64,000 nucleotides of DNA, from positions 1,426,001 to 1,490,000 of the forward strand of contig NZ_JAAAGB010000001.1 of the NCBI RefSeq assembly GCF_010586825.1, given 5' to 3'. This document shows, piece after piece, positions 18,300 to 25,447 of this stretch; position 1 is the first letter of the stretch, and every line of letters starts with the position of its first letter. A program made the translations under genes and the position numbers. The notes below the pieces were generated by a model. It searched no databases and was not told where the DNA came from. It saw only the letters and a list, made by a program, of their open reading frames with translations. Origin of the DNA: Draconibacterium mangrovi (GTDB lineage: Bacteria; Bacteroidota; Bacteroidia; Bacteroidales; Prolixibacteraceae).

Positions 18300-19415
18300 T
18301 TAGTCCTTTACACACCTGAACCCCGTATGGCTAATGCCTGTATTAATTTCGCCGGGCATGCGGGCTGCCACCCGGTAGCTCGAGCAATAACTGTCGTTAC
18401 ACAAAAATGATCCACCCCGAATGGTTTTCCGTTTATCGTAAGGATTTCTTGCGTCATTACTTTTCTCCGGTCCTTTCGGGTCGACCGTAACTTTATCGGC
18501 TGGCAGACTTTTGTAGTAGTCCTGGTCGTACCAATCGGCTGTCCATTCCCACACATTGCCGGCCATATCGTATAAACCATAAGAATTTGGAGCATACGAC
18601 TTTATAGGAGCTGTAGCAAAATGTCCGTCTCTTTGGGTATTGATGTTCGGAAAGTGTCCGTTCCATGAATTGGCTTTTGGTGAGCCGTCTTCAATGTGTT
18701 CGTTTCCCCACGGATAAATATTGTTTTCCAGTCCGCCGCGCGCAGCAAATTCCCACTCGGCCTCGGTTGGTAATCTTTTTTCTGCCCATTTACAGTATGC
18801 AACTGCATCATTCCAGCAAATGTGAACTACCGGATGATTCTCGCGACCAAAGATCGTACTTTCAGGCCCTTCAGGATGTTTCCAGTTGGCACCTACCACC
18901 CACGACCACCACTGAGAAATATCGTTTAGGGGAACTGCCTGCAATGGCGGCGTAAAAACCATCGATCCTGCTTTTAACATTTCTGCCGGAGGCCTGGCAG
19001 TACCCGGCGGGACCTGTGTTTTCATCACTTCCCAGTCAATATCCTTTTCGGCTTCAGTGATGTAGCCGGTCTCATCCACAAATTTTTTGAATTGCGCGTT
19101 GGTTACTTCATGCTCATCCATCCAAAAACTTTTTACTTCTACCGCGTGCTTCGGGTATTCATCAGGTCGGGCCTGATCATTGTCGGCACCCATTTCAAAG
19201 GTACCCCCTTTAATAAAAACCATTCCCTCCGTCCCGGAAGTTTGTGGAATTATCTCAGACGAATCGGGCTGCACCAAAAACCGCGATTTGGAATTTACAT
19301 TACAACAGGATAACTCTTCCTTAGCCACATCGGGTGCTGTTTTTGGTTCTTTTTTTGAATTACAGGCAACAGAAACAATAAACAATATGATTAGAAAAGG
19401 ATATAATCGACACAT
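18300..19415 (-). CDS. Formylglycine-generating enzyme family lipoprotein
   Basis: The product has 371 residues and a lipobox (IVSVAC). The FGE-sulfatase fold is evident: GGTFEMGADNDQARPDE near 72, EVTNAQFKKFV near 103, RLPTEAEWEFAARGG near 217, GLYDMAGNVWEWTADWY near 281 and the final GFRCV. The sequence GGSFLCNDSYC places Cys339 and Cys344 where true FGEs carry the two copper-binding active-site cysteines. Most bacterial look-alikes lack these. It may therefore convert a sulfatase Cys to formylglycine, from the periplasmic side. No sulfatase gene is seen in the window. Confidence 0.82.
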   Translation of the reverse strand: MCRLYPFLIILFIVSVACNSKKEPKTAPDVAKEELSCCNVNSKSRFLVQPDSSEIIPQTSGTEGMVFIKGGTFEMGADNDQARPDEYPKHAVEVKSFWMDEHEVTNAQFKKFVDETGYITEAEKDIDWEVMKTQVPPGTARPPAEMLKAGSMVFTPPLQAVPLNDISQWWSWVVGANWKHPEGPESTIFGRENHPVVHICWNDAVAYCKWAEKRLPTEAEWEFAARGGLENNIYPWGNEHIEDGSPKANSWNGHFPNINTQRDGHFATAPIKSYAPNSYGLYDMAGNVWEWTADWYDQDYYKSLPADKVTVDPKGPEKSNDARNPYDKRKTIRGGSFLCNDSYCSSYRVAARMPGEINTGISHTGFRCVKD

Positions 19416-19484
19416 TTTGTCCGTTTAAAATTTCTATCTACAACCTGAAAACAAACAAAAGGTTTATTAGTATTTTATTAAAAC

Positions 19485-19508
19485 AAAGGCCGGTTCAATA
19501 ACCGGCCT
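19485..19508 (-). terminator. Hairpin followed by T-rich run on the minus strand
   Basis: AGGCCGGTT, 4-base loop, perfect complement AACCGGCCT. The T-rich side lies on the minus strand (CTTTGTTTT), so it would end a minus-strand RNA coming from 19.5-19.7 kb, where no gene is seen. Confidence 0.5.
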
Positions 19509-19725
19509 ATCTTGAATGTGTTTCTCTTAATGCTTGCTAAAGTCTATATACAGCACATTAAGTTTAACATCTACAAGGTACAATAAATAAGTGTAAACAC
19601 GTACAAAAACACATATGTTATTCCACCAAACATCTAACAACCAAATAGTTTGCAATATTATTGTTAAAAAATAACAGAAAAATTAATAATGATTTTAACG
19701 AAGAAAGGATGTATTTAAACGAAGA

Positions 19726-19752
19726 AAGGGCAGTTCAACAACTGCCCTTTTA
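19726..19752. terminator. Bidirectional terminator-like hairpin
   Basis: AAAGGGCAGTT, CAAC loop, AACTGCCCTTTT: an 11-bp perfect stem with A-tract and T-tract, so it could act in both directions. Confidence 0.6.
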
Positions 19753-20002
19753 CTAATGTTAACCCCCAAACACACATCGTGCTGAACGCACGACAATACA
19801 AATGAACAAAAAAGTATTTAGTTATCAAAACAATGAGAAATCTTTTTTAGCTTTTTTAGCTTTTTTTAGTGTTTTTGTGCTTCGAAATCTACTTTTACAG
19901 GTATTTAATGTGCCTATTCTCAGAAGGTTTGCTATTGACAGGCTTTTTATATCCTTCAGAAAAATTGTAGTTTTGAAAGCAATTCGAATAATTTAAACCA
20001 GC

Positions 20003-20914
20003 ATGATGAATACACTAATTTCTTCAATAAAAGAATTTGGCAAAGATTTTCCGGCCGATTATTCCATTCCCAAACGTAAATTAGGGAAAACCAACGAAAA
20101 ACTTTCTATTATTGGATTCGGGGGCATAATGTTGAACGACAATCCACAGGAATTTGCAAACGAATTGGTTGCCAAAGCTTTTGATTTTGGTGTAAATTAT
20201 TTTGATGTGGCACCCAAATACGGAAACGCCGAAGATCGTTTGGGGCCGGCGTTAAAGTCCTACCGAAAAAATACGTTTCTGGCCTGCAAAACCCGGCAAC
20301 GCGATGCTGCCGGAGCACAAAATGATCTGGAAAATTCGCTGCGAAAATTGCAAACCGATTATTTTGACTTGTACCAGCTGCACGAGCTAACTACTGATGA
20401 AGAAGTACAAACTGTTTTTGGCAAAAACGGCGCGCTGAAAACCTTGGTAAAAGCCAAAAGAGATGGTAAAATAAAACATATTGGTTTTTCGGCTCACTCG
20501 GTTAAGGCAGCTTTATTTGCACTAAAAAACTTTGATTTCGATTCGATACTTTTCCCCATTAATTTTGCCTGCTGGAATGCCGGCGACTTTGGCCCCCAGG
20601 TTTATGCCGAAGCACAAAAACAAGGCATCGGGATTCTGGCTTTAAAAGCCATGGCACTTACCACGTTTGGTGAAAATGAAGACCTGATCTTTAAAAATTG
20701 CTGGTACAAACCCATCGACGACGAAAATGTAATGAAACTGGCACTTCGTTATACCCTTTCGAAAAAAGTAACGGCAGCTATTCCTCCGGGAGAATACACC
20801 CTGTTTTTAAAAGCGCTGGAGTTTATGCAGGATTTTAAGCCGATTGATGAAGAAGAGACAAAAGACCTGTTGGCACTTGCCAAAACTACCAAACCGGTGT
20901 TTATGCATGGCTGA
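20003..20914 (+). CDS. Aldo/keto reductase
   Basis: A cytosolic NAD(P)H-dependent oxidoreductase of 303 residues with the (beta/alpha)8 AKR fold. The catalytic tetrad is visible: Asp and Tyr in NYFDVAPKYG (about 68-77), Lys in FLACKT (about 97) and His in YQLHEL (about 127). The N-terminus RKLGKTNEKLSIIGFGG is typical. Two adjacent ATG codons (20003, 20006) are possible starts. Substrate unknown. It has its own promoter and is followed by a shared terminator with the tRNA gene. Confidence 0.85.
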   Translation: MMNTLISSIKEFGKDFPADYSIPKRKLGKTNEKLSIIGFGGIMLNDNPQEFANELVAKAFDFGVNYFDVAPKYGNAEDRLGPALKSYRKNTFLACKTRQRDAAGAQNDLENSLRKLQTDYFDLYQLHELTTDEEVQTVFGKNGALKTLVKAKRDGKIKHIGFSAHSVKAALFALKNFDFDSILFPINFACWNAGDFGPQVYAEAQKQGIGILALKAMALTTFGENEDLIFKNCWYKPIDDENVMKLALRYTLSKKVTAAIPPGEYTLFLKALEFMQDFKPIDEEETKDLLALAKTTKPVFMHG

Positions 20915-20923
20915 CTTAAAACA

Positions 20924-20953
20924 ACAAAAGGCCACTGAATCTCAGCGGCCTTT
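20924..20953. terminator. Terminator between the aldo/keto reductase and tRNA-Arg genes
   Basis: AAAGGCCACTGA pairs with TCAGCGGCCTTT around ATC, with one wobble. On the minus strand it is followed by TTGTTGTTTT, so it ends the tRNA transcript; on the plus strand it can serve the reductase gene. Confidence 0.7.
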
Positions 20954-20954
20954 G

Positions 20955-21026
20955 TAGTCCCGACGGGAATCGAACCCATATCTACAGTTTAGGAAACTGC
21001 TATTCTATCCGTTGAACTACGGGACC
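20955..21026 (-). tRNA. tRNA-Arg (anticodon CCU)
   Basis: The minus strand folds into a cloverleaf: acceptor GGTCCCG with CGGGACT (first pair G-U), D arm GTTC/GAAT, anticodon stem GCAGT/ACTGT with loop TTCCTAA giving anticodon CCT, and T arm with TTCGATT between ATGGG and CCCGT. The discriminator is A, and CCA is not encoded (next bases CAA). Confidence 0.93.
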
Positions 21027-21205
21027 ATTTTTTTATAAATTCTGTATTTCAACAAATCCCAACTCCTGTTTTCCGGATATCAAACAGGCAGGTATACATT
21101 GAAGTACATACCATAAATGTGGCGCAAAAGTAGTTAAAAACCTGAATCCCGGCAAATCAGTCTAAAATATTGTGCCCTGTTCTTATCCACTAAAACTGAA
21201 TCATT

Positions 21206-21213
21206 ATCTTTGC
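21206..21213 (+). promoter_or_regulatory. -7 promoter element of pheS
   Basis: TATCTTTG matches TAnnTTTG and lies 22 bp before the pheS ATG. The -33 box is weak (TTCT, 21 bases upstream). Confidence 0.5.
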
Positions 21214-21235
21214 ACCTCAGTTTAAACGAACAAGG

Positions 21236-22255
21236 ATGTTAGACAAAATCAAAGCATTACAGGAAGAAATCGACGCTATTGTAGCTTCAAGCAAGGAAGA
21301 GGTAGAAGAGCTGCGCATAAAATACATCAGCAAAAAAGGATTGATCGGCCAATTATTCAACGACTTTAAAACTGTTCCTGCCGAACAGAAAAAGGAGGTT
21401 GGACAGGCCATTAACACACTTAAAACTTTTGCTTTAGAAAAAATTAACACGCTAAAAGAAGGATTTGAGAACAATGGCAGCGAATCGGCCGGACAGGATT
21501 TAACCATGCCGGGCGAGCCCATGAAACTGGGAACCCGTCACCCGTTGTCGCTGGTAAAAAATGAGATTATCGGTATTTTCGGTCGCCTTGGATTTACAGT
21601 TGCCGAAGGCCCTGAGATTGAAGACGACTGGCATGTGTTTTCAGCTTTGAATTTTCCGCCGGAGCACCCTGCCCGCGATATGCAGGATACTTTCTTTATT
21701 GAAAAAGATCCGGATGTACTGTTGCGTACGCACACTTCAAGTGTGCAAATCCGTGTAATGGAGCGCACTGAACCGCCTATTCGTGCTATTTTCCCGGGAC
21801 GTGTTTTCCGTAACGAGGCTATTTCGGCACGTTCGCACTGTATATTCCATCAAATTGAAGGTTTGTATGTTGACGAGAATGTTTCGTTTGCCGACCTGAA
21901 ACAAACCTTGTTGCAATTTGCCAAAGAGTTGTTTGGCGAAGACACAAAAATCCGTCTGCGTCCTTCCTACTTCCCGTTTACCGAGCCAAGTGCCGAAATG
22001 GATGTTAGCTGCTCGATTTGTGGTGGCAAAGGTTGTAACGTTTGTAAATACACCGGCTGGCTCGAAATTCTGGGCTGCGGAATGGTTGATCCGAACGTAT
22101 TGGAACTGTGTAATATCGACAGCCGAAAATATACCGGTTTCGCTTTTGGAATGGGTATCGAACGTATTACCATGTTGCGTTACGGAATTAAAGATATCCG
22201 CCATTTCTTCGAAAACGATGTTCGATTCTTAAAACAATTCGAATCGGCTACTTAA
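21236..22255 (+). CDS. pheS: Phenylalanine--tRNA ligase alpha subunit
   Basis: Catalytic subunit of the (alpha-beta)2 enzyme that charges tRNA-Phe. At 339 residues it has the normal length. The N-terminal coiled-coil (about 1-85) is followed by the class II core with GTRHPLSLVKNEI (about 98), motif 2 around FRNEAISARSHCIFHQIEG (about 190-208) and motif 3 GFAFGMGIERI (about 302-312). A four-cysteine knuckle (SCSICGGKGCNVCKYTGW, about 260-277) is common in this enzyme. It has a short leader and its own terminator; pheT is not adjacent, which is usual in Bacteroidota. Confidence 0.97.
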   Translation: MLDKIKALQEEIDAIVASSKEEVEELRIKYISKKGLIGQLFNDFKTVPAEQKKEVGQAINTLKTFALEKINTLKEGFENNGSESAGQDLTMPGEPMKLGTRHPLSLVKNEIIGIFGRLGFTVAEGPEIEDDWHVFSALNFPPEHPARDMQDTFFIEKDPDVLLRTHTSSVQIRVMERTEPPIRAIFPGRVFRNEAISARSHCIFHQIEGLYVDENVSFADLKQTLLQFAKELFGEDTKIRLRPSYFPFTEPSAEMDVSCSICGGKGCNVCKYTGWLEILGCGMVDPNVLELCNIDSRKYTGFAFGMGIERITMLRYGIKDIRHFFENDVRFLKQFESAT

Positions 22256-22280
22256 TAAGAAAATACATAAAAGATGATAC

Positions 22281-22310
22281 GAAGAGGGGCTTTTTTAAGC
22301 TCCTCTTTTT
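22281..22310 (+). terminator. Rho-independent terminator of pheS
   Basis: AAGAGGGGCTT pairs with AAGCTCCTCTT (one wobble) around a T-loop, then T5. Confidence 0.8.
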
Positions 22311-22408
22311 GCTATATATTGCCCATATTTTCAAACGACTTTTTCACGAATCATTCCATTCTATTCTGCAACACCCACGTAACACGAATTTAACAAACAG
22401 CTCGTCGA

Positions 22409-22451
22409 AAACATGCTTTTTGGCATGTTTAACAAAAAAGCCATACCTTTG
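22409..22451 (+). promoter_or_regulatory. Promoter with overlapping palindrome, for the 55-residue protein gene
   Basis: TTTG at 22419-22422, 21-base spacer, TACCTTTG at 22444-22451: a full Bacteroidetes consensus promoter. An 8-bp inverted repeat AAACATGC / GCATGTTT (22409-22430) straddles the -33 box and could be an operator. The leader to the ATG is about 120 bases. Confidence 0.6.
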
Positions 22452-22579
22452 TACCATACTTTTAAGTCTTTTATTAGACTGGGAAGATAAAATTAGAAAC
22501 AGCCCGATCTGCTAATACACAGAAAATAACAATTAAACTATTTACATTTTTTAGGATTGGGCAATTAAATATATCTTGA

Positions 22580-22747
22580 ATGGAAACAAAAGCAAATCAG
22601 AATCAGATCGTCATTAAGATGAACACTGAGAATGAGAAAAAAATGCTGCCATTGAACTTTGTTTTTACTTTGGCCGCAGGTGCTATTGCCGGAATGGCAA
22701 TTATTTTCAGTCTCTTCTGGGGATTGGAAAAGTTATTTGGAATGTAA
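22580..22747 (+). CDS. Small membrane protein (55 residues)
   Basis: Reading from the ATG at 22580 to TAA at 22745 gives 55 residues: a polar N-terminus of about 24 residues rich in Asn, Gln, Glu and Lys, then one hydrophobic span (about 25-47, FVFTLAAGAIAGMAIIFSLF), then WGLEKLFGM. It has a consensus promoter upstream and a strong terminator 17 bp after the stop, so it is a separate transcription unit. No family is recognised; single-span proteins like this often bind a larger membrane complex. Confidence 0.7.
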   Translation: METKANQNQIVIKMNTENEKKMLPLNFVFTLAAGAIAGMAIIFSLFWGLEKLFGM

Positions 22748-22763
22748 ACCAACGGTATTATAG

Positions 22764-22796
22764 AAAAAAAGGCTCGCAATTGCGAGCCTTTTTTTA
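22764..22796 (+). terminator. Strong rho-independent terminator
   Basis: Perfect palindrome GGCTCGCAATTGCGAGCC at 22771-22788 flanked by an A-tract and T8. It lies between convergent genes and is probably bidirectional. Confidence 0.88.
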
Positions 22797-22816
22797 TGCT
22801 TTATACTCTTCAACTA

Positions 22817-23800
22817 TCACTTTAATACCTTTTCAATGGCTGCCAATTCCTCATCCGAAAAACTAAGGTTATTTAGAGTTTCCACATTGTCATCAATTTG
22901 TTTTACCGAGCTGGCACCAATCAGTACCGATGTAATTCTTTTATCTCGCAGTACCCATGCCAGTGCCATTTGCGCCAACGACTGGCCACGTTCCTGAGCA
23001 ATGGTATTTAAAGCCACAATTTTATCGTGTGCCGTTTCAACATGTTCTTTTTTCAGAAATACTTCACGGGTTGCTCTCGATCCTTCCGGAATTCCTTTCA
23101 AATATTTATTGGTAAGTAATCCCTGTGCAAGCGGCGAAAACGGAATACAACCAATTCCTTCTTCTTCCAGTACATCCAGCAGCTCGTCTTCCACCCACCT
23201 TACAAACATCGAATATTTAGGTTGGTGTATCAAACACGGCGTTCCAAGTTCTTTCAAAATACGTGACGCTTCTTTGGCCATATCAGCCGGATAATTTGAA
23301 ATACCCACATGCAAGGCTTTTCCCGAGCGAACAGCACGGTCAAGAGCCATCATGGTTTCTTCAAGTGGCGTATTTGGGTCAGGGCGGTGCGAATAAAAAA
23401 TATCCACGTACTCCAATCCCATACGTTTTAAACTCTGGTCGAGACTGGCCAGCACCGACTTGCGGCTTCCCCATTCGCCATAAGGCCCCGGCCACATCAG
23501 ATAACCCGCTTTACTCGAAATAATCAGCTCATCGCGGTAAGCTCTAAAATCCTGCTTCAAAATTTTACCAAAATTCTCTTCAGCCGATCCCGGTGGCGGA
23601 CCATAATTATTGGCCAGATCGAAATGTGTAATGCCCAAATCAAAAGCCCGGTGCAACATGGCCCGGCCATTTTCAAAAACATCAATTCCGCCAAAGTTAT
23701 GCCACAAACCCAACGAAACGGCAGGCAGTTTCAGCCCCCATTTTCCGCAGCGGTTGTAGAGCATTTCATCGTATCTCGATTCATTTGGAACATAGGTCAT
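22817..23800 (-). CDS. yghZ: L-glyceraldehyde 3-phosphate reductase (YghZ-type AKR)
   Basis: Aldo/keto reductase of 327 residues closely resembling E. coli YghZ/Gpr, which reduces L-glyceraldehyde 3-phosphate and detoxifies methylglyoxal. Strongly conserved stretches include LPAVSLGLWHNFG, AFDLGITHFDLANNYGPPPG with the catalytic Asp and Tyr, ELIISSKAGY with the Lys, and YVDIFYSHRPD with the His. The cofactor-binding SVLIGASSVKQI is near the C-terminus. The C-terminal tail is shorter than in E. coli. It is a single-gene unit. Confidence 0.9.
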   Translation of the reverse strand: MTYVPNESRYDEMLYNRCGKWGLKLPAVSLGLWHNFGGIDVFENGRAMLHRAFDLGITHFDLANNYGPPPGSAEENFGKILKQDFRAYRDELIISSKAGYLMWPGPYGEWGSRKSVLASLDQSLKRMGLEYVDIFYSHRPDPNTPLEETMMALDRAVRSGKALHVGISNYPADMAKEASRILKELGTPCLIHQPKYSMFVRWVEDELLDVLEEEGIGCIPFSPLAQGLLTNKYLKGIPEGSRATREVFLKKEHVETAHDKIVALNTIAQERGQSLAQMALAWVLRDKRITSVLIGASSVKQIDDNVETLNNLSFSDEELAAIEKVLK

Positions 23801-24028
23801 ACTATTAAATTTAATTGGTTATTGCTAAAAATACATTCTGAATCGTTGTTAAACAAACCCATTTGCAACCCTAAAGTTATTATTCTTTTGCCACTTCTCT
23901 AAATCAATACACAATCATTGTATTCACCCATTTCTTAAAAATAAGGACAGTACAAGATTTCAGTCCATTTCTGAAACTAATCGGCCTTAAAACCATATAA
24001 ATAATATAGAAACTAAAATTAATTGGCC

Positions 24029-25132
24029 ATGAGTGAAAAACTAGTTACAATCGTAGTATTACCTCTGGCGCGCGCCCATATTTTGAAAATGCGTTTAGAG
24101 GAAAAAGGAATTAAATGTGAGCTTGAAGACGTACATTTAATTGAAGGAGCAGCCACCTCAACCGTTCGGGTTAAAATATTGGAAAACGACCTGAACGAAG
24201 CCTTTAAAGAAGTTGATTTACTGCTGGGATTAAAAGCGGCGAAACAGAAAAAAGCCAGCAAACCCGGCCAGATCCTTGTCCCCATCGACTTTTCAGCAGT
24301 ATCGGAGAAAGCTGTAGAAATGGCTTTTAACATTGCCGAACACCTGAAAGCGAAACTGGTAATTATGCACTCGTATATTAGTCCGGTGCGCTTTTCAATA
24401 CCTTACGGCGACATTTATCCGTACGACACCACCCTTTTAAAACAAACCGAAGATGCTGAAGAAGAAGCCAACCAACAGTTTAAAAATTTTCTGACCCCTT
24501 TGGTGACAAGTATCGGATCTGATACCTGGGAAAAAGTGGATCCGGAATATATAGTTAAGCCCGGTTATGCAGAAGAAGACATTCTGGCCTTTGCCAGTGA
24601 ACAACCTACACGTCTTATTGTAATTGGCCGCGGTGGCGACAAATCGTGGCCCGGCACAGTGGGCAGTGTAACCGCCGATGTAATGTACAACGCCCCGGTT
24701 CCGGTGTTAGTTGTTCCTGAAAATATGGATATGAAACCAGTTGAAGATTTTAAAGAAGTGTTATATGCTACCAATTTCGATGAAAAGGATTTTACTGCAC
24801 TCGACAAACTAATGAGCATTGTAAAATCGTACGATGTAAGAGTTGTTTGTGCGCACGTTGGGCTTCCCGACGAATATGGCTGGGACATTGCCCGACTGGA
24901 AGGAATGAAAGATATTTTGCACAAGAAATATGAGAACAAGGAGTTTGAGTGCAAGCTGATTATGGGGAACAATGTATTAGAAACACTTGAAAGAACAATT
25001 AAAAACGACCCGGTGGATATTCTGGCACTCACTACGCATAAACGAGGTATGATATCGCGGCTTTTCAACCCCAGTTTAGCGCGTAAAATGGTATTCCATT
25101 CAGAAATACCGCTGCTGGTATTTCACGCTTAA
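24029..25132 (+). CDS. Universal stress protein with DUF2007-like N-terminus and two USP domains
   Basis: Start chosen at the ATG at 24029; an in-frame TTG lies two codons upstream. Residues 1-75 resemble the small DUF2007 signal-transducing domain (EKLVTIVVLPLARAHILKM). Two USP domains follow: about 83-230, opening GQILVPIDFS and ending with the nucleotide-binding pattern GRGG...GS, and about 238-367, opening FKEVLYATNFDEKDF and ending PLLVFHA. The second domain has lost part of the glycine motif (THKRGMISR). Probably a cytosolic stress-response ATP-binding protein. A single-gene unit. Confidence 0.82.
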   Translation: MSEKLVTIVVLPLARAHILKMRLEEKGIKCELEDVHLIEGAATSTVRVKILENDLNEAFKEVDLLLGLKAAKQKKASKPGQILVPIDFSAVSEKAVEMAFNIAEHLKAKLVIMHSYISPVRFSIPYGDIYPYDTTLLKQTEDAEEEANQQFKNFLTPLVTSIGSDTWEKVDPEYIVKPGYAEEDILAFASEQPTRLIVIGRGGDKSWPGTVGSVTADVMYNAPVPVLVVPENMDMKPVEDFKEVLYATNFDEKDFTALDKLMSIVKSYDVRVVCAHVGLPDEYGWDIARLEGMKDILHKKYENKEFECKLIMGNNVLETLERTIKNDPVDILALTTHKRGMISRLFNPSLARKMVFHSEIPLLVFHA

Positions 25133-25353
25133 ACAGAGTTTTTATAATTAAATTCCGGCAATAAATAAAATTCATTTTACCCCCTTCCTTTCTGAGACTT
25201 AGCAACTTTTGGGAGAATTTCATATCAAAAAAAGATCATTGTAAAATTACAGCAGTCAGAGTTATTAAAGGCACTCATGAGATTTGTTTACTGCTGTTTT
25301 CTAGACGGACGTGCTATTTTTTGAGATTTATATATAAACACGTTTTCTATTTT

Positions 25354-25386
25354 TTTGTTGGAAAATCTGGTTAAATTGTATTTTTA
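25354..25386 (+). promoter_or_regulatory. Promoter of the TPR histidine kinase gene
   Basis: TTTG at 25354-25357, exactly 21 bases, then TATTTTTA at 25379-25386 (one mismatch to TAnnTTTG). The rest of the 25133-25447 gap shows no gene. Confidence 0.5.
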
Positions 25387-25447
25387 CGCAACAGACAATT
25401 AATGATTAAAGATTTTGATAAATTTCTCTGCTAAAACCGGAACTCTA

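Larger units (their letters stand above)
19416..20002. other. Intergenic region with two hairpins and a promoter
   Basis: About 590 bp without a convincing gene. It contains the hairpins listed separately (19485-19508, 19726-19752), the 12-mer AACGAAGAAAGG repeated at 19697 and 19718, and a -7 box TAGTTTTG at 19968-19975 preceded 20 bases earlier by TTTT, which fits the aldo/keto reductase gene. The stretch 19510-19700 is A/T-rich and shows nothing recognisable. Confidence 0.5.

Noticed and set aside
18300..19415. Linked sulfatase operon
   Set aside because: No protein in the window has a sulfatase CxPxR or SxPxR motif, so no partner is claimed.
19802..19996. Open frame of 64 codons on the plus strand
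   Set aside because: It covers the promoter of the aldo/keto reductase gene and is Phe/Leu-rich as expected from translated A/T-rich DNA.
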